From NCBI GenBank assembly GCA_900545815.1, contig URAM01000002.1, positions 1 through 64,000 on the forward strand: DNA of 64,000 bases, read 5' to 3'. The position numbers and the translations under genes are program-made. A model generated the notes under the pieces. It was given only the letters and a program-made list of their open reading frames with translations. It was not told the DNA's origin and searched no databases. Below, piece by piece: positions 6,838 to 15,472 of this stretch (its first letter is position 1; every line of letters starts with the position of its first letter). The stretch is from an uncultured Eubacteriales bacterium. GTDB taxonomy: Bacteria > Bacillota > Clostridia > Oscillospirales > Oscillospiraceae.

Positions 6838-8241
6838 TCAAACCTTGTTTTTCTTCTTGGCCTTGTACGCCGCTTCGCCAGCCTTGGCCGCAGCCGCCAC
6901 TGCGCCGCCCAGAGCCAGCAGGCCGATGACGTTGGGGATGACCATGAGGTTGTTGAAGAAGTCGGTCAGCTCCCACACCAGGTCGTTGGACAGGATGGAG
7001 CCCAGGAACAGGAAGATCATGGCCAGGACGGAATAGATCTTGTCCGCCTTCTGACCGAACAGATACTTGACGTTGATGCGGCCGAACAGGTTCCAGCCCA
7101 GGATGGTGGAGAAGGCAAAGAAAAGCAAGCAAATGGCCACAAAGCCGTTGCCGAGGCTCTCGCCAAAGACCATGCCAAAAGCGATCTGTGCCATGTTGGT
7201 CTTGGTCACGCCGTCCACAGCGCCCTGTGCCAGGATGCCGTTGCCAGCGTACAGGGTGCTGATGACCACCAGAGCGGTGAGGGTCAGGACAACGAAGGTG
7301 TCGATGAACATACCGACCATGGCAACGGTGCCCTGGTCATGGGGCTTTTCCACCTTTGCCAGCGCATGGGCGTGGGGAGTGGAGCCCATGCCGGCTTCGT
7401 TGGAGAACAGACCCCGCTTTGCGCCCTGGCTGATGGCGGTCTTGAGGGCATAGCCCAGGCTGCCGCCGATGATGGCGTTGGGCGTGAAGGCATAGCGGAA
7501 GATCATAGCAAAGGTTTCCGGAATGTACTGGATGCGGCAGACCAGCAGCACCAGACCGCCCAGCAGATAGATGCAGGCCATGACCGGCACCAGCTTTTCG
7601 GTGACCGAGGCGATACGGTGGATGCCGCCCAGGAAGATGAAGCCGGCGACCGCAGTGACCAGCAGGCCGATGACCCAAGAGGGCACATGGAAAGCGGCGG
7701 CACAAGTTTCGCCGATGGAGTTGGACTGAACCATGGAGCCCATAAAGCCCAGCGCCAGGGTGATAGCGATGGCAAAGAAGGCGGAGAGGAACTTGCCGAA
7801 CTTGTTGTCAAAGGCACGGCGGATGTAGTAGACGGGGCCGCCCACCACGTTGCCATCTTCGCCCACAACACGAGTCTCCTGCGCCAGGACGGCTTCGGAG
7901 TAGATGGTGGCCATGCCGAAGAAGGCGATGAGCCACATCCAGAACAGGACGCCAGGGCCACCTACCAGGATGGCGCCGCAGGCGCCGACGATGTTGCCGG
8001 TACCTACCTGGGCGGCCACAGCGGTGGCCAGTGCCTGGAAGGAGCTGATGCCGCCGGACTGCTTGCCGCCCCGCAGGGAGAAGCCGCCGAACACCCGGCG
8101 CATCCCCTCACCCAGGCAGCGCACCTGGACAAAGCGGGTGCGGATGCTGTAGTAGAGGCCGCAGCCCACCAGCATGACGATCAGGATGTAGTCAGACAGA
8201 TAGGCGTTGGCCGTCTGCACGAGTTTCAATAATGTGTCCAT
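6838..8241 (-). CDS. AGCS-family sodium:amino-acid (alanine/glycine) symporter
   Basis: This 467-residue transporter with about ten membrane segments is of the alanine/glycine:cation symporter family. Family signatures are GGISSFQALATAVAAQVGTGN near residue 65 and FSNEAGMGSTPHAHALAKVE near residue 265. It imports small neutral amino acids with sodium across the cytoplasmic membrane. A glycine riboswitch in its 5' leader points to glycine as a substrate or signal. The start at 8241 follows AGAGGAG. It is transcribed alone and ends at a bidirectional terminator. Confidence 0.93.
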   Translation of the reverse strand: MDTLLKLVQTANAYLSDYILIVMLVGCGLYYSIRTRFVQVRCLGEGMRRVFGGFSLRGGKQSGGISSFQALATAVAAQVGTGNIVGACGAILVGGPGVLFWMWLIAFFGMATIYSEAVLAQETRVVGEDGNVVGGPVYYIRRAFDNKFGKFLSAFFAIAITLALGFMGSMVQSNSIGETCAAAFHVPSWVIGLLVTAVAGFIFLGGIHRIASVTEKLVPVMACIYLLGGLVLLVCRIQYIPETFAMIFRYAFTPNAIIGGSLGYALKTAISQGAKRGLFSNEAGMGSTPHAHALAKVEKPHDQGTVAMVGMFIDTFVVLTLTALVVISTLYAGNGILAQGAVDGVTKTNMAQIAFGMVFGESLGNGFVAICLLFFAFSTILGWNLFGRINVKYLFGQKADKIYSVLAMIFLFLGSILSNDLVWELTDFFNNLMVIPNVIGLLALGGAVAAAAKAGEAAYKAKKKNKV

Positions 8242-8278
8242 GTTGTTTTTCTCCTCTTTTCAATCAGGTAAAATGCAC

Positions 8279-8308
8279 AAAAAAACAGTTGCCACATCTG
8301 TGACAACT
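8279..8308 (-). terminator. Riboswitch expression-platform terminator
   Basis: On the minus strand, AGTTGTCAC-AGAT-GTGGCAACT is followed by TTTTTTT about 40 bases before the AGCS start codon. It is the switchable terminator of the glycine leader. Confidence 0.85.
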
Positions 8309-8339
8309 CCAGAGAACAGCCTATGAAACAGAACCAAAC

Positions 8340-8460
8340 GACAGAGACTTGCGCACCTGCGCAAATCTCGACTCGCTCTGTCCGTTTGCCTGAGAGATTC
8401 AGCCGCGCCCTTGCGGCCTTGCACCTTCGGCACTCAATTCAATGAGATTCTCCAGAGTTC
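8340..8460 (-). ncRNA. Glycine riboswitch, single aptamer
   Basis: Read on the minus strand, the leader contains ACTCTGGAGAATCTC, GCCGAAGGTGCAA, CTGAATCTCTCAGGC and GGACAGAGC, the conserved glycine aptamer series. Only one complete aptamer is visible. The 3' P1 strand GACAGAG can alternatively pair with a downstream CTCTGTC (around 8341-8348), giving a plausible switch to the terminator at 8279-8308. Confidence 0.93.
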
Positions 8461-8534
8461 CCTCCCCGCCCAGTCTCCGAACACCCTGTTCCAATTCTAA
8501 GCGGTTCTTTGGGAGATATTTTTTGACAAAGGTT

Positions 8535-8563
8535 ATTATAGTCCCTTTCTCCCCCTTTTGCAA
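8535..8563 (-). promoter_or_regulatory. Promoter of the glycine-riboswitch transcript
   Basis: TTGCAA (8563-8558) and TATAAT (8540-8535) on the minus strand, separated by 17 bp. The leader to the AGCS start is about 290 bases. Confidence 0.85.
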
Positions 8564-8595
8564 CCCCATTTTGCAAGTTTTCATGCTTCTCCTTC

Positions 8596-8627
8596 AAAAA
8601 GGAGAGGGACAGTCAAGTTCCCTCTCC
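8596..8627 (-). terminator. Terminator of the YczE-type gene
   Basis: GGAGAGGGA...TCCCTCTCC stem followed on the minus strand by TTTTT. Confidence 0.85.
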
Positions 8628-8681
8628 ACTTCTGTTGAAAAATGTCAATTTTAACGGAGCACTTGCATCATGTGCCGCTGC

Positions 8682-9365
8682 TCATTCCGCACAGGGCTGC
8701 TCCGCTGAACATCCCAGCCAGACGTCCCGCCGTTTGCCCAGCACCTTGGTGATGCCCTTCAGCACCACTCCCACCAGCACCGCTGCCGCCGCTGTCCCCA
8801 CGCCCACGCTGCCCAGGGCGTGGAGCATGACCAGACAAGTGACCAGGGAGATGGTCACCATGGAGCAATCAAAGAGGATTTTCACGGTGGAGAATGCCAC
8901 CCCGCTGACCTGAGAAATGGCCAGCATCGCCCCCTCCCCCGCCAGGGGCATCAGGTCGGCGGGCACATACAAAAAGATGCCCAGGGCGATGAGAACGATG
9001 CTGACGAGCATCATCCCCAGCCGCACCAACAGGTTGTGCGGGTCGGGCAGGAAGGTCATCAGGTCGTTGCAGAAGGTGGTGAAGTAGCCAAAGAGAACGC
9101 CCACCACCACCTGCAACAGGTTCTTGGCCTGAAACGCTTTTCGCAAGATCAGGATTTGCAGGAGCACCAGCCCCATATGAAACAGGATGGTGGCTTTGCC
9201 CATCTCGATGCCAAACACACAGGTGAGGGTATAGGGGATGGAGCTGACCGGCGAGACGCCCAGGTTGGATTTCACCGAGATGGCGATACCCAGGGTCATG
9301 ATGAAAAATCCACCAAAGTAGCACACCAGCCGGTTTCTCCGCCTGCTCCCTCCTGCGCTGCTCAC
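8682..9365 (-). CDS. YczE/YyaS/YitT-type membrane protein (DUF6198-like)
   Basis: This 227-residue integral membrane protein has about five hydrophobic segments. The N-terminal GFFIMTLGIAISVKSNLGVSPVSSIPY stretch is typical of the YczE/YitT group, whose transport role is not established. Its ATG overlaps the stop of the flavodoxin-fold reductase gene (ATGA), so the two form a translationally coupled pair. The C-terminus is followed by a clear terminator. No ligand can be inferred. Confidence 0.75.
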   Translation of the reverse strand: MSSAGGSRRRNRLVCYFGGFFIMTLGIAISVKSNLGVSPVSSIPYTLTCVFGIEMGKATILFHMGLVLLQILILRKAFQAKNLLQVVVGVLFGYFTTFCNDLMTFLPDPHNLLVRLGMMLVSIVLIALGIFLYVPADLMPLAGEGAMLAISQVSGVAFSTVKILFDCSMVTISLVTCLVMLHALGSVGVGTAAAAVLVGVVLKGITKVLGKRRDVWLGCSAEQPCAE

Positions 9366-9883
9366 AGCGCCGCCTCTGCCACCAATGCTTCCGGATCGGC
9401 GTCGGGCAGGTCTAACCCTTCACAGCGGATGGTATGGAATTCCGGAATGCTGAACATGGCTTGGAACACGGTCTGGATGTACTCCTCCCCCAGGTGATGT
9501 GCGCCCACAAAGCCGCCGGCGGTGCTGATGTAGACCGCTTTCTTGGCCTTGCACAGCCCCTGGGTCTCATAGCCCACATAGTGGAAGGTGATGCCCGTGA
9601 CGCAGACGTGTTCCAGGTACACCTTCAGGATGGAGGGGAAGCTCAAGTCCCAGTAGGGCGCCGCCACCACGATCTCATCCGCCTGTGCGAAGGTTTTGGC
9701 GATGTCGGTGCGTTTCCGCTCCACCGTCTCCTGGCAGCTCAGAGGCGCCAGATCCAGCTCATAGAGCTTCTGGTGGTTCACCTGCACATCCTCCAAGGTG
9801 TCCAAATAGCGTCGTGCCAATTTCAGTGTGCGGGACTGTTCCCCATGCACACAGCAGTCGATCAGCAGCACGGTTCTTGCCAT
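9362..9883 (-). CDS. NAD(P)H-dependent flavodoxin-fold oxidoreductase
   Basis: This protein of about 173 residues has the flavodoxin-like fold of azoreductase/quinone-reductase proteins: MARTVLLIDCCVHGEQSRT with an FMN-phosphate-type loop, VVAAPYWDLSFPSILK and VYISTAGGFVG. It probably transfers electrons from NAD(P)H to quinones or azo/nitro compounds through FMN. The start at ATG 9883 is preferred because AAAGGAGATG lies nine bases upstream; the frame extends further but would bury that site. It is coupled to the YczE-type gene. Confidence 0.8.
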   Translation of the reverse strand: MARTVLLIDCCVHGEQSRTLKLARRYLDTLEDVQVNHQKLYELDLAPLSCQETVERKRTDIAKTFAQADEIVVAAPYWDLSFPSILKVYLEHVCVTGITFHYVGYETQGLCKAKKAVYISTAGGFVGAHHLGEEYIQTVFQAMFSIPEFHTIRCEGLDLPDADPEALVAEAAL

Positions 9884-9962
9884 GGAAGTCATCTCCTTTT
9901 CCCAGTTCGTTTTTCTTCTACTATAGCACAAAAAGTCCCGTTTTTTCAACGGCTCATTGGCA

Positions 9963-9997
9963 AAAAAGACGTGTCCGCCGAAACGGACACGTCTTTA
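9963..9997 (-). terminator. Terminator of the serC-serA operon
   Basis: GACGTGTCCG-CCGAAA-CGGACACGTC hairpin followed on the minus strand by TTTTTT. Confidence 0.9.
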
Positions 9998-10007
9998 CTA
10001 GATGCGT

Positions 10008-11174
10008 TTATTTCAGGATTCTCACCCGAATGATGTTATCCAGCCCCTCGATGGCCTCGATCATGGAATCGCCTACCTTGCGGTCGATGTCGATCATGGT
10101 GTAGGCCAGCTCTTTCTTGGACTTGTTGATGAGGTTTTCCACGTTGATCTCCAGGTCGGAGAACAGCTTGACGATGGAGCTGAGGACGGTGGGCACGTTC
10201 TTGTGGATGACGCAGATGCGGCAGTCACCGGAACGGCGCATGGTCAGGTTGGGCAGGTTCACCGAGTTGGTGATGTTGCCGTTTTCCAAATAGTCCCGCA
10301 GTTCGTCTGCCGCCATGATGGCGCAGTTGGTCTCGCTCTCCGGCGTGGAAGCGCCCAGGTGGGGCATGGCCACCACATTTTTGGTCTGCACCAGGCGATT
10401 GTCTGGGAAGTCGGTGATATACTTGGCTACACGACCGGACTCCAACCCCTCAATGATGGCGTCATCGCTGACCAGCCCGCCGCGAGCCAGATTGATGATG
10501 CGCACGCCGCCCTTCATCTTGGACACGGCGTCCTGGTCGATGATGTTGGCGGTGGACTTGTTGAAGTGCAGGTGCAGGGTGATATAGTCGGACTGACGGA
10601 AGATGTCATCCAGGTCAGTCACATGCTCGATGCGGGTGTTCAGGGACAGGGCGTGGTCGACGGACAGATACGGGTCGTAGCCCAGCACGTGCATCCCCAG
10701 GTTGATGGCAGCGTTGGCCACCTTGGCGCCGATGGCACCCAGGCCGATGATGCCCAGGGTCTTGCCCACCAGCTCAGGGCCGACGAAGGCCGCCTTGCCC
10801 TTCTCCACCACCTTGGTCACGTCCACACCGTCCGCCACCTGCTGGCGTACCCACTGGATGCCGCCCAGCAGGTCGCGGGAGGCCAGGAGCAGGTCAGCGA
10901 TGAGCAGTTCCTTGACGGCGTTGGCGTTGGCGCCAGGGGTGTTGAAAACCGCAATGCCACGGGCGTTGCACTGGTCGATGGGAATGTTGTTGGTGCCGGA
11001 GCCTGCTCGGGCGATGGCCAGCAGCTCCTCTGGGAAGTCAAAGCCGTGAAGGTCGGCGGAGCGGAGGATCAAGCCTTCATAGCGGGTCTCCTCCTTGCTC
11101 ACCTGATACCGGCCGGGATCCAGACGACGCAGGCCAGCGGGTGCGATCTTATTCATGACTTGTACGCGATACAT
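10008..11174 (-). CDS. serA: D-3-phosphoglycerate dehydrogenase
   Basis: SerA catalyses the NAD-dependent first step of serine synthesis, 3-phosphoglycerate to 3-phosphohydroxypyruvate. The 388-residue protein has the 2-hydroxyacid dehydrogenase core: GLGAIGAKVANAA is the nucleotide-binding glycine motif near residue 148, and ARGGLVSDDAI and MPHLGASTPESE carry active-site residues. A C-terminal ACT domain (about 315-388) suggests serine feedback control. The form is the short, Firmicutes type without the extra ASB domain. It lies 18 bases after serC in the same operon. Confidence 0.95.
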   Translation of the reverse strand: MYRVQVMNKIAPAGLRRLDPGRYQVSKEETRYEGLILRSADLHGFDFPEELLAIARAGSGTNNIPIDQCNARGIAVFNTPGANANAVKELLIADLLLASRDLLGGIQWVRQQVADGVDVTKVVEKGKAAFVGPELVGKTLGIIGLGAIGAKVANAAINLGMHVLGYDPYLSVDHALSLNTRIEHVTDLDDIFRQSDYITLHLHFNKSTANIIDQDAVSKMKGGVRIINLARGGLVSDDAIIEGLESGRVAKYITDFPDNRLVQTKNVVAMPHLGASTPESETNCAIMAADELRDYLENGNITNSVNLPNLTMRRSGDCRICVIHKNVPTVLSSIVKLFSDLEINVENLINKSKKELAYTMIDIDRKVGDSMIEAIEGLDNIIRVRILK

Positions 11175-11192
11175 ACTTCAGACCTCCCTTTC

Positions 11193-12275
11193 TCAATGTT
11201 CCCGATCGAACTTCCGAATGAAGTCGCACAGCTTTTCCACGCCTTCTACCGGCATGGCGTTGTAGATGGAGGCGCGCATCCCGCCCACCTTCCGGTGCCC
11301 CTTCAGGTTGTGGAAGCCAGCCTCGGTGGCGGCAGCCACAAACTTGGCGTCCATCTCGTCGCTGTCGCTGCGGAAGGTCACGTTCATGTCGCTGCGGGAG
11401 CCGGGTTCGGCCACGCAGTGGAGGAGCTTGGAGTTGTCCAGGGTATCATAGAGCATCTGCGCCTTGCCGTGCTTGATGCGTTCCATACCGGGCACGCCGC
11501 CCTGGCTTTCCAGCCATTCCAGGGTCAGGCCCAGCATATAGATGCACCAGCAGGGAGGCGTGTTATACATGGAGTGCTTTTCGATCATCTTATCATAACG
11601 GAGCATCAACGGGGTATCCGGCAGGTGGTGACCGGCCAGAGCCTTGTTGACGATGACGATGGTCAGACCGGCAGGCGCCAGGTTCTTCTGAGCGCCTGCG
11701 TAGATGATGCCATATTGGGACACATCCACCACACGGCTGGCAATGTCCGAGGACATATCGCACACCAGGGGCACGTCACCGGTTTCGGGGACGTACTGCC
11801 ACTCCGTGCCATAGATGGTGTTATTTGCGCAGTAATAAAAGTAGCTTGCCTCCGGATCCAGCTTCAATTCACTCTGGGTGGGAATATAGGTGTGGTTCCG
11901 GTCGGCAGAGGAGGCGGCCAGATTGATCTTGCCGTACTTCTGAGCTTCTTCGTAAGCGATGTTGGAAAAGTTGCCGGTCACCGCATAGTCCGCTTTGCCT
12001 GTCTTGCCGAGCAGGTTCATGGGGATGGCGGAGAACTGGGTGGAAGCGCCGCCCTGGAGGAACAAGATCTCATAATCCTCCGGAATATTCATCAGACGGC
12101 GGAACCGCTCCTGGGCTTGGTCAAAAATGTCCTGGAATACCTTGGAGCGATGACTCATCTCCATGACGGACATCCCACAGCCGTGGTAATTGGTGATCTC
12201 GGCACCTGCTTTTTGCAGCACCTCCAGCGGAAGCATGGAAGGGCCTGCGGAAAAATTATAAATACGATCTCCCAT
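11193..12275 (-). CDS. serC: Phosphoserine aminotransferase
   Basis: SerC is the PLP enzyme that converts 3-phosphohydroxypyruvate and glutamate to phosphoserine and 2-oxoglutarate. The 360-residue protein opens with MGDRIYNFSAGPSMLP, typical of the family, and has the PLP lysine in GAQKNLAPAG. The start at 12275 follows AGGAGATC; an upstream in-frame extension has no ribosome site and is rejected. It is the first gene of serC-serA. serB is not visible here. Confidence 0.95.
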   Translation of the reverse strand: MGDRIYNFSAGPSMLPLEVLQKAGAEITNYHGCGMSVMEMSHRSKVFQDIFDQAQERFRRLMNIPEDYEILFLQGGASTQFSAIPMNLLGKTGKADYAVTGNFSNIAYEEAQKYGKINLAASSADRNHTYIPTQSELKLDPEASYFYYCANNTIYGTEWQYVPETGDVPLVCDMSSDIASRVVDVSQYGIIYAGAQKNLAPAGLTIVIVNKALAGHHLPDTPLMLRYDKMIEKHSMYNTPPCWCIYMLGLTLEWLESQGGVPGMERIKHGKAQMLYDTLDNSKLLHCVAEPGSRSDMNVTFRSDSDEMDAKFVAAATEAGFHNLKGHRKVGGMRASIYNAMPVEGVEKLCDFIRKFDREH

Positions 12276-12377
12276 AGTGAAAGATCTCCTTTCTGACCGG
12301 GCTTCAAACTCACCCGTGTCCTGAATTTGCCGCACCACCCAGCTTCAACCTCACTGGGCAGCAGAGTCGGCATTTCT

Positions 12378-12383
12378 ATTATA
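12378..12383 (-). promoter_or_regulatory. serC-serA promoter, extended -10
   Basis: TGC-TATAAT on the minus strand (extended -10) without a good -35. It gives a leader of about 95 bases before the serC start. Confidence 0.6.
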
Positions 12384-12547
12384 GCACTCTGCCCACACAA
12401 TACCAGCTCCCTTTTCGCCAAAAATACCGCTTTGTTGGACAGATTTTCCCCACCCGTTTTTGTGGAAATCGACTAACATCCACCTACCAGAGGGCAAGCC
12501 CCGCAGGGCAATTAAAGTTTTGCGGAGCTTTTTCAAAAGCGACTAGG

Positions 12548-12655
12548 GTCCAGGGGCAAAGCCCCTGGTCGCTGACCGCAGTCAGCGCCGCAGCGTTCAG
12601 AAAACTTGCCAGTGGCAAGTTTTTAGCGTAGGCCATGCCTGTTTTTACAGGCATG
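12548..12655 (-). repeat. Palindromic element, 45-bp core family (copy 2)
   Basis: The 45-base core at 12588-12632 (read on the minus strand from CCTACGCTAAAAA to AACGCTGCGG) matches the cores at 52706-52750 and 57497-57541. It is preceded (minus strand) by the hairpin CCATGCCTGT/ACAGGCATGG and followed by GCTGAC/GTCAGC and CCAGGGGC/GCCCCTGG hairpins. It lies in the gap between serC and the DUF1850 gene. No transposase is present. Confidence 0.8.
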
Positions 12656-12680
12656 GTACGTTGGTTCTTACGCAGAACAA

Positions 12681-12714
12681 AAAGGAGAGAGCCGAAGCTC
12701 TCTCCTTCTCTTTT
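12681..12714. terminator. Terminator after the TRAP-TAXI operon
   Basis: AAGGAGAGAGC-CGAA-GCTCTCTCCTT stem, with an A-tract on the left giving a T-tract on the minus strand. Confidence 0.85.
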
Positions 12715-12723
12715 GCATCATGC

Positions 12724-13212
12724 TCACCACCACAGCCATTCATATGTGAAGCGCACCTTGCTGCTCCGGCCGCACAAGTTCCGCAGACTGATCTCCTCCC
12801 CGTTGTTGACGATCAACGTGTGGTCAGAAACCGTCCCTACGAAATAGGTCAGGTCGGGCATCTCTCGGTCAAAGCCGGAGACGATCATGGCACCGTCCTC
12901 CCCGTAGCTGAGGGTTTCGTTCCCCTCCAGCTCGGTCTGGACGCCGGCGCCGAAGTTGTAATAGATGGTCTTTTCCACATAGATGCTGTGGTGTTTGATC
13001 TCGTAACAGTCGATCACGGGACTTTTGTTCACGCTGTGGACAAAACCCACGCTGAACCAATCCCCCTCCGCCATGGGATACCGGCCATAGGTCTGGCCGG
13101 TATCGGCGCTGCGCAGCACCAGATACCAGCCCTGGTTCCCCAGGGCAGTCACCAACGCTGCGTTCAGCAGGAGCAGAAGGGTCAATCCCAGACAGACGAC
13201 TCGCTTTTTCAC
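12724..13212 (-). CDS. DUF1850 protein of the TRAP-TAXI operon
   Basis: This 162-residue exported protein has an N-terminal hydrophobic signal/anchor (MKKRVVCLGLTLLLLLNAAL) and the DUF1850 pattern FSVGFVHSVNKSPVIDCYEI. DUF1850 genes habitually follow TAXI-type TRAP permease genes; its role in transport is not known. Its start overlaps the permease stop by four bases, showing translational coupling. It is the last gene of the three-gene operon and ends before a terminator. Confidence 0.8.
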   Translation of the reverse strand: MKKRVVCLGLTLLLLLNAALVTALGNQGWYLVLRSADTGQTYGRYPMAEGDWFSVGFVHSVNKSPVIDCYEIKHHSIYVEKTIYYNFGAGVQTELEGNETLSYGEDGAMIVSGFDREMPDLTYFVGTVSDHTLIVNNGEEISLRNLCGRSSKVRFTYEWLWW

Positions 13213-15260
13213 CCTTCGCTCGCCTTGCTTTTCCGGCGCTTGTTCTCGATGATCTGAGCTGCCAGCACGATGGCCAGAGCCACCAGACCAGCCAGGTCGG
13301 ACAGGGTGCCCGGGATGAGCAGTGCCAGACCGCCGGCAGCGCAGAGGATTCGACCCAGGGGGTTGACCTCGTGGATCAGGTAGCCTTCCAGCGCAACACT
13401 GATAGAGATCATGCCGATAAAGCTGCTGACCGCAATGAGAACAACTTCATACCAGACCGTGTCGATGAAGAGCATGGCCGGGTTCAGCGCAAAGACATAC
13501 GGCACCAGGAAGGCGGCGATGGCCAGACGAGATGCGTTCAGTGCCGTGCGCATGGGCGAGGATTTCGCAATGGCAGAGCCTGCGTAGGCAGCCAATGCGA
13601 CGGGCGGGGTGATGTCGGCCACGATGCCGAAGTAGAACACGAACATATTGGCAGCCATAGCGCTCATGCCCATGCCAGTGGTCAGGATGGGGGCGCAGGT
13701 GGTGGCCATGATGACGTAGTTTGCCGTGGTGGGGACGCCCATGCCCAGGATGATGCAGGTGATCATGGTGAGCACCAGGGCGATCATCAGGTTGTTGCCG
13801 GCAACGCCGACAATGGCGCTGATGAAGACCTGACCCAGGCCGGTCATGGTGACCACGCCAGCGATGATGCCGGCGATGCCGCAGGCGATGGCGATGGACA
13901 GGCAGTTCTGAGCGCCGGAAGCCAGGGCGGAGAAGAAGGTCTCCACATCCATGGCGTGGCATTCCTCCTCCAATTCCTTCAGACTTGCCGCTCTGTTGCC
14001 TGTGGCGTTCTTCTCCATCAAGCGGAAAACGTAGGGCACCAGTGCCACTGCAATGCAGAGGACGGTAGAGATGATGGCGGAACGTGCCATGGTCTTGCCG
14101 CTGATGATGAGCCAGACCAGCACGACCAAGGGGATGAGCAGGTACAGACGGGGCAGCAGGCTCTTGAGCTTGGGCAGCTCATCTCTGGACAGCCCCTTCA
14201 GACCCAAGCGCTTTGCCCGAAAGTGAACCATGAGGAAGATGCCGGAGAAATACAGGAACGCCGGCAGGATGGCACGGACGACCACTTCTGCATAGTCCAC
14301 GCCGATCATTTCCGCCATCAGAAAGGCGGCAGCACCCATGATGGGGGGCATGATCTGGCCGCCGGTGGAGGCGGCCGCTTCCACCGCTCCGGCGAATTCT
14401 CCGGGATAGCCGGTCTTTTTCATCATCGGGATGGTGACGGAACCGGTGGTAACGGTGTTGCCCACGGAGGAGCCGGAGACCATGCCGCACAGAGCGGAGG
14501 AGATGACAGCGACTTTCGCAGGGCCGCCGCTGGCCCAGCCGGCGATGCGGTTGGCGCAGGCGATGAAGAAATCGCTGATGCCGGTGGCCTCCAGGAAGGC
14601 GCCGAAGATAATGAACAGGACGATAAAGGTGGAACAGACACCGATGGGGGTGCCGATGACACCAGTGGTGGTATAGAACAGGTTGTAGATGATGGATTTC
14701 AGCGTTTTCCCCGCCACAAAGGCGTAGATGACAAAGCAGCTGGCCACGCAGAGGATGGGCAAGCCCACCACACGGCGGCAGCACTCCGCCAAAACCAAGA
14801 TGCCGATGACGCCCAACACGATCTCCAGATCGGTGATGCGGGTGGCACGCTGGAGGATGCTCTGATTATTGATAACGAAATAGAAAAAGCTGCAAGCGCC
14901 GACCAGTGCTAGAATGATGTCATACCAGGGAATGCGATTGACCTTGCCTGGATGCCCCTTCCGTGCCGGATACAGGGCAAAGACAAACAGAATGACCAAC
15001 CCCAAGAACAAAGGTCGTCGGAACTGTTCTCCCCAAGTTGCAAACAGGTTCATCCACATCACGAACAGCGCAAAGGCTGCCAGCAAGTAATGGAGAATCT
15101 TCTGCGGGATCCCCTCATAGATACGAGTATTGGATTCCCGGTCGTACTTCTTCATGATCTCCGCCACGTCGTCTGCCGTGCCCACTTCCACATCGTGGTG
15201 GACCGCAGGTTCGGCTTCCGGCTGGGAAACCACAGTTTTCTTGTCCTTAAAGTCTGCCAA
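13209..15260 (-). CDS. TRAP transporter fused permease (TAXI type)
   Basis: This fusion of the small (4-TM) and large (12-TM) TRAP membrane subunits is about 683 residues long and hydrophobic throughout, with the DctM-type motifs GMVSGSSVGNTVTTGS, GGQIMPPIMGAAAF and GMGVPTTANYVIMA. With the TAXI binding protein it forms a sodium- or proton-coupled importer for organic anions. The start is placed at TTG 15260 because AAGGAGG lies seven bases upstream; the in-frame extension upstream has no ribosome site. The operon order is binding protein, permease, DUF1850. Confidence 0.92.
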   Translation of the reverse strand: MADFKDKKTVVSQPEAEPAVHHDVEVGTADDVAEIMKKYDRESNTRIYEGIPQKILHYLLAAFALFVMWMNLFATWGEQFRRPLFLGLVILFVFALYPARKGHPGKVNRIPWYDIILALVGACSFFYFVINNQSILQRATRITDLEIVLGVIGILVLAECCRRVVGLPILCVASCFVIYAFVAGKTLKSIIYNLFYTTTGVIGTPIGVCSTFIVLFIIFGAFLEATGISDFFIACANRIAGWASGGPAKVAVISSALCGMVSGSSVGNTVTTGSVTIPMMKKTGYPGEFAGAVEAAASTGGQIMPPIMGAAAFLMAEMIGVDYAEVVVRAILPAFLYFSGIFLMVHFRAKRLGLKGLSRDELPKLKSLLPRLYLLIPLVVLVWLIISGKTMARSAIISTVLCIAVALVPYVFRLMEKNATGNRAASLKELEEECHAMDVETFFSALASGAQNCLSIAIACGIAGIIAGVVTMTGLGQVFISAIVGVAGNNLMIALVLTMITCIILGMGVPTTANYVIMATTCAPILTTGMGMSAMAANMFVFYFGIVADITPPVALAAYAGSAIAKSSPMRTALNASRLAIAAFLVPYVFALNPAMLFIDTVWYEVVLIAVSSFIGMISISVALEGYLIHEVNPLGRILCAAGGLALLIPGTLSDLAGLVALAIVLAAQIIENKRRKSKASEG

Positions 15261-15375
15261 ATTGTTCGCCTCCTTGTTTACTATTTTTCTCTCACCGGTA
15301 CAGGCGGATGCTTGCATCTCTCTGCGTTCTCTCTCGTTTTAGGAACTTTTTGGGATCGTAACGGGCCGGTTAAAG

Positions 15376-15416
15376 GGAAAAAACGGCTGCAGCGGCCGAA
15401 AAGGCAACTGCAGCCG
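15376..15416 (-). terminator. Partial terminator between binding-protein and permease genes
   Basis: CGGCTGCAG...CTGCAGCCG followed by TTTTTT on the minus strand. Its place suggests attenuation that makes the binding protein more abundant than the permease. Confidence 0.8.
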
Positions 15417-15472
15417 CAAAAGATATGGTACCCATTTCCCCACGTTCCAGGCTGGGGAGATGTTGTTGTCAG

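Noticed and set aside
10002..12296. Plus-strand open frame of 764 codons opposite serA and serC
   Set aside because: It is a shadow of the two ser genes: no ribosome site, biased His/Gly/Val composition and no domain match.
12276..12377. T-box leader before serC
   Set aside because: A GGGTGGTGCGG string is present but the full T-box sequence, specifier loop and terminator/antiterminator are not.
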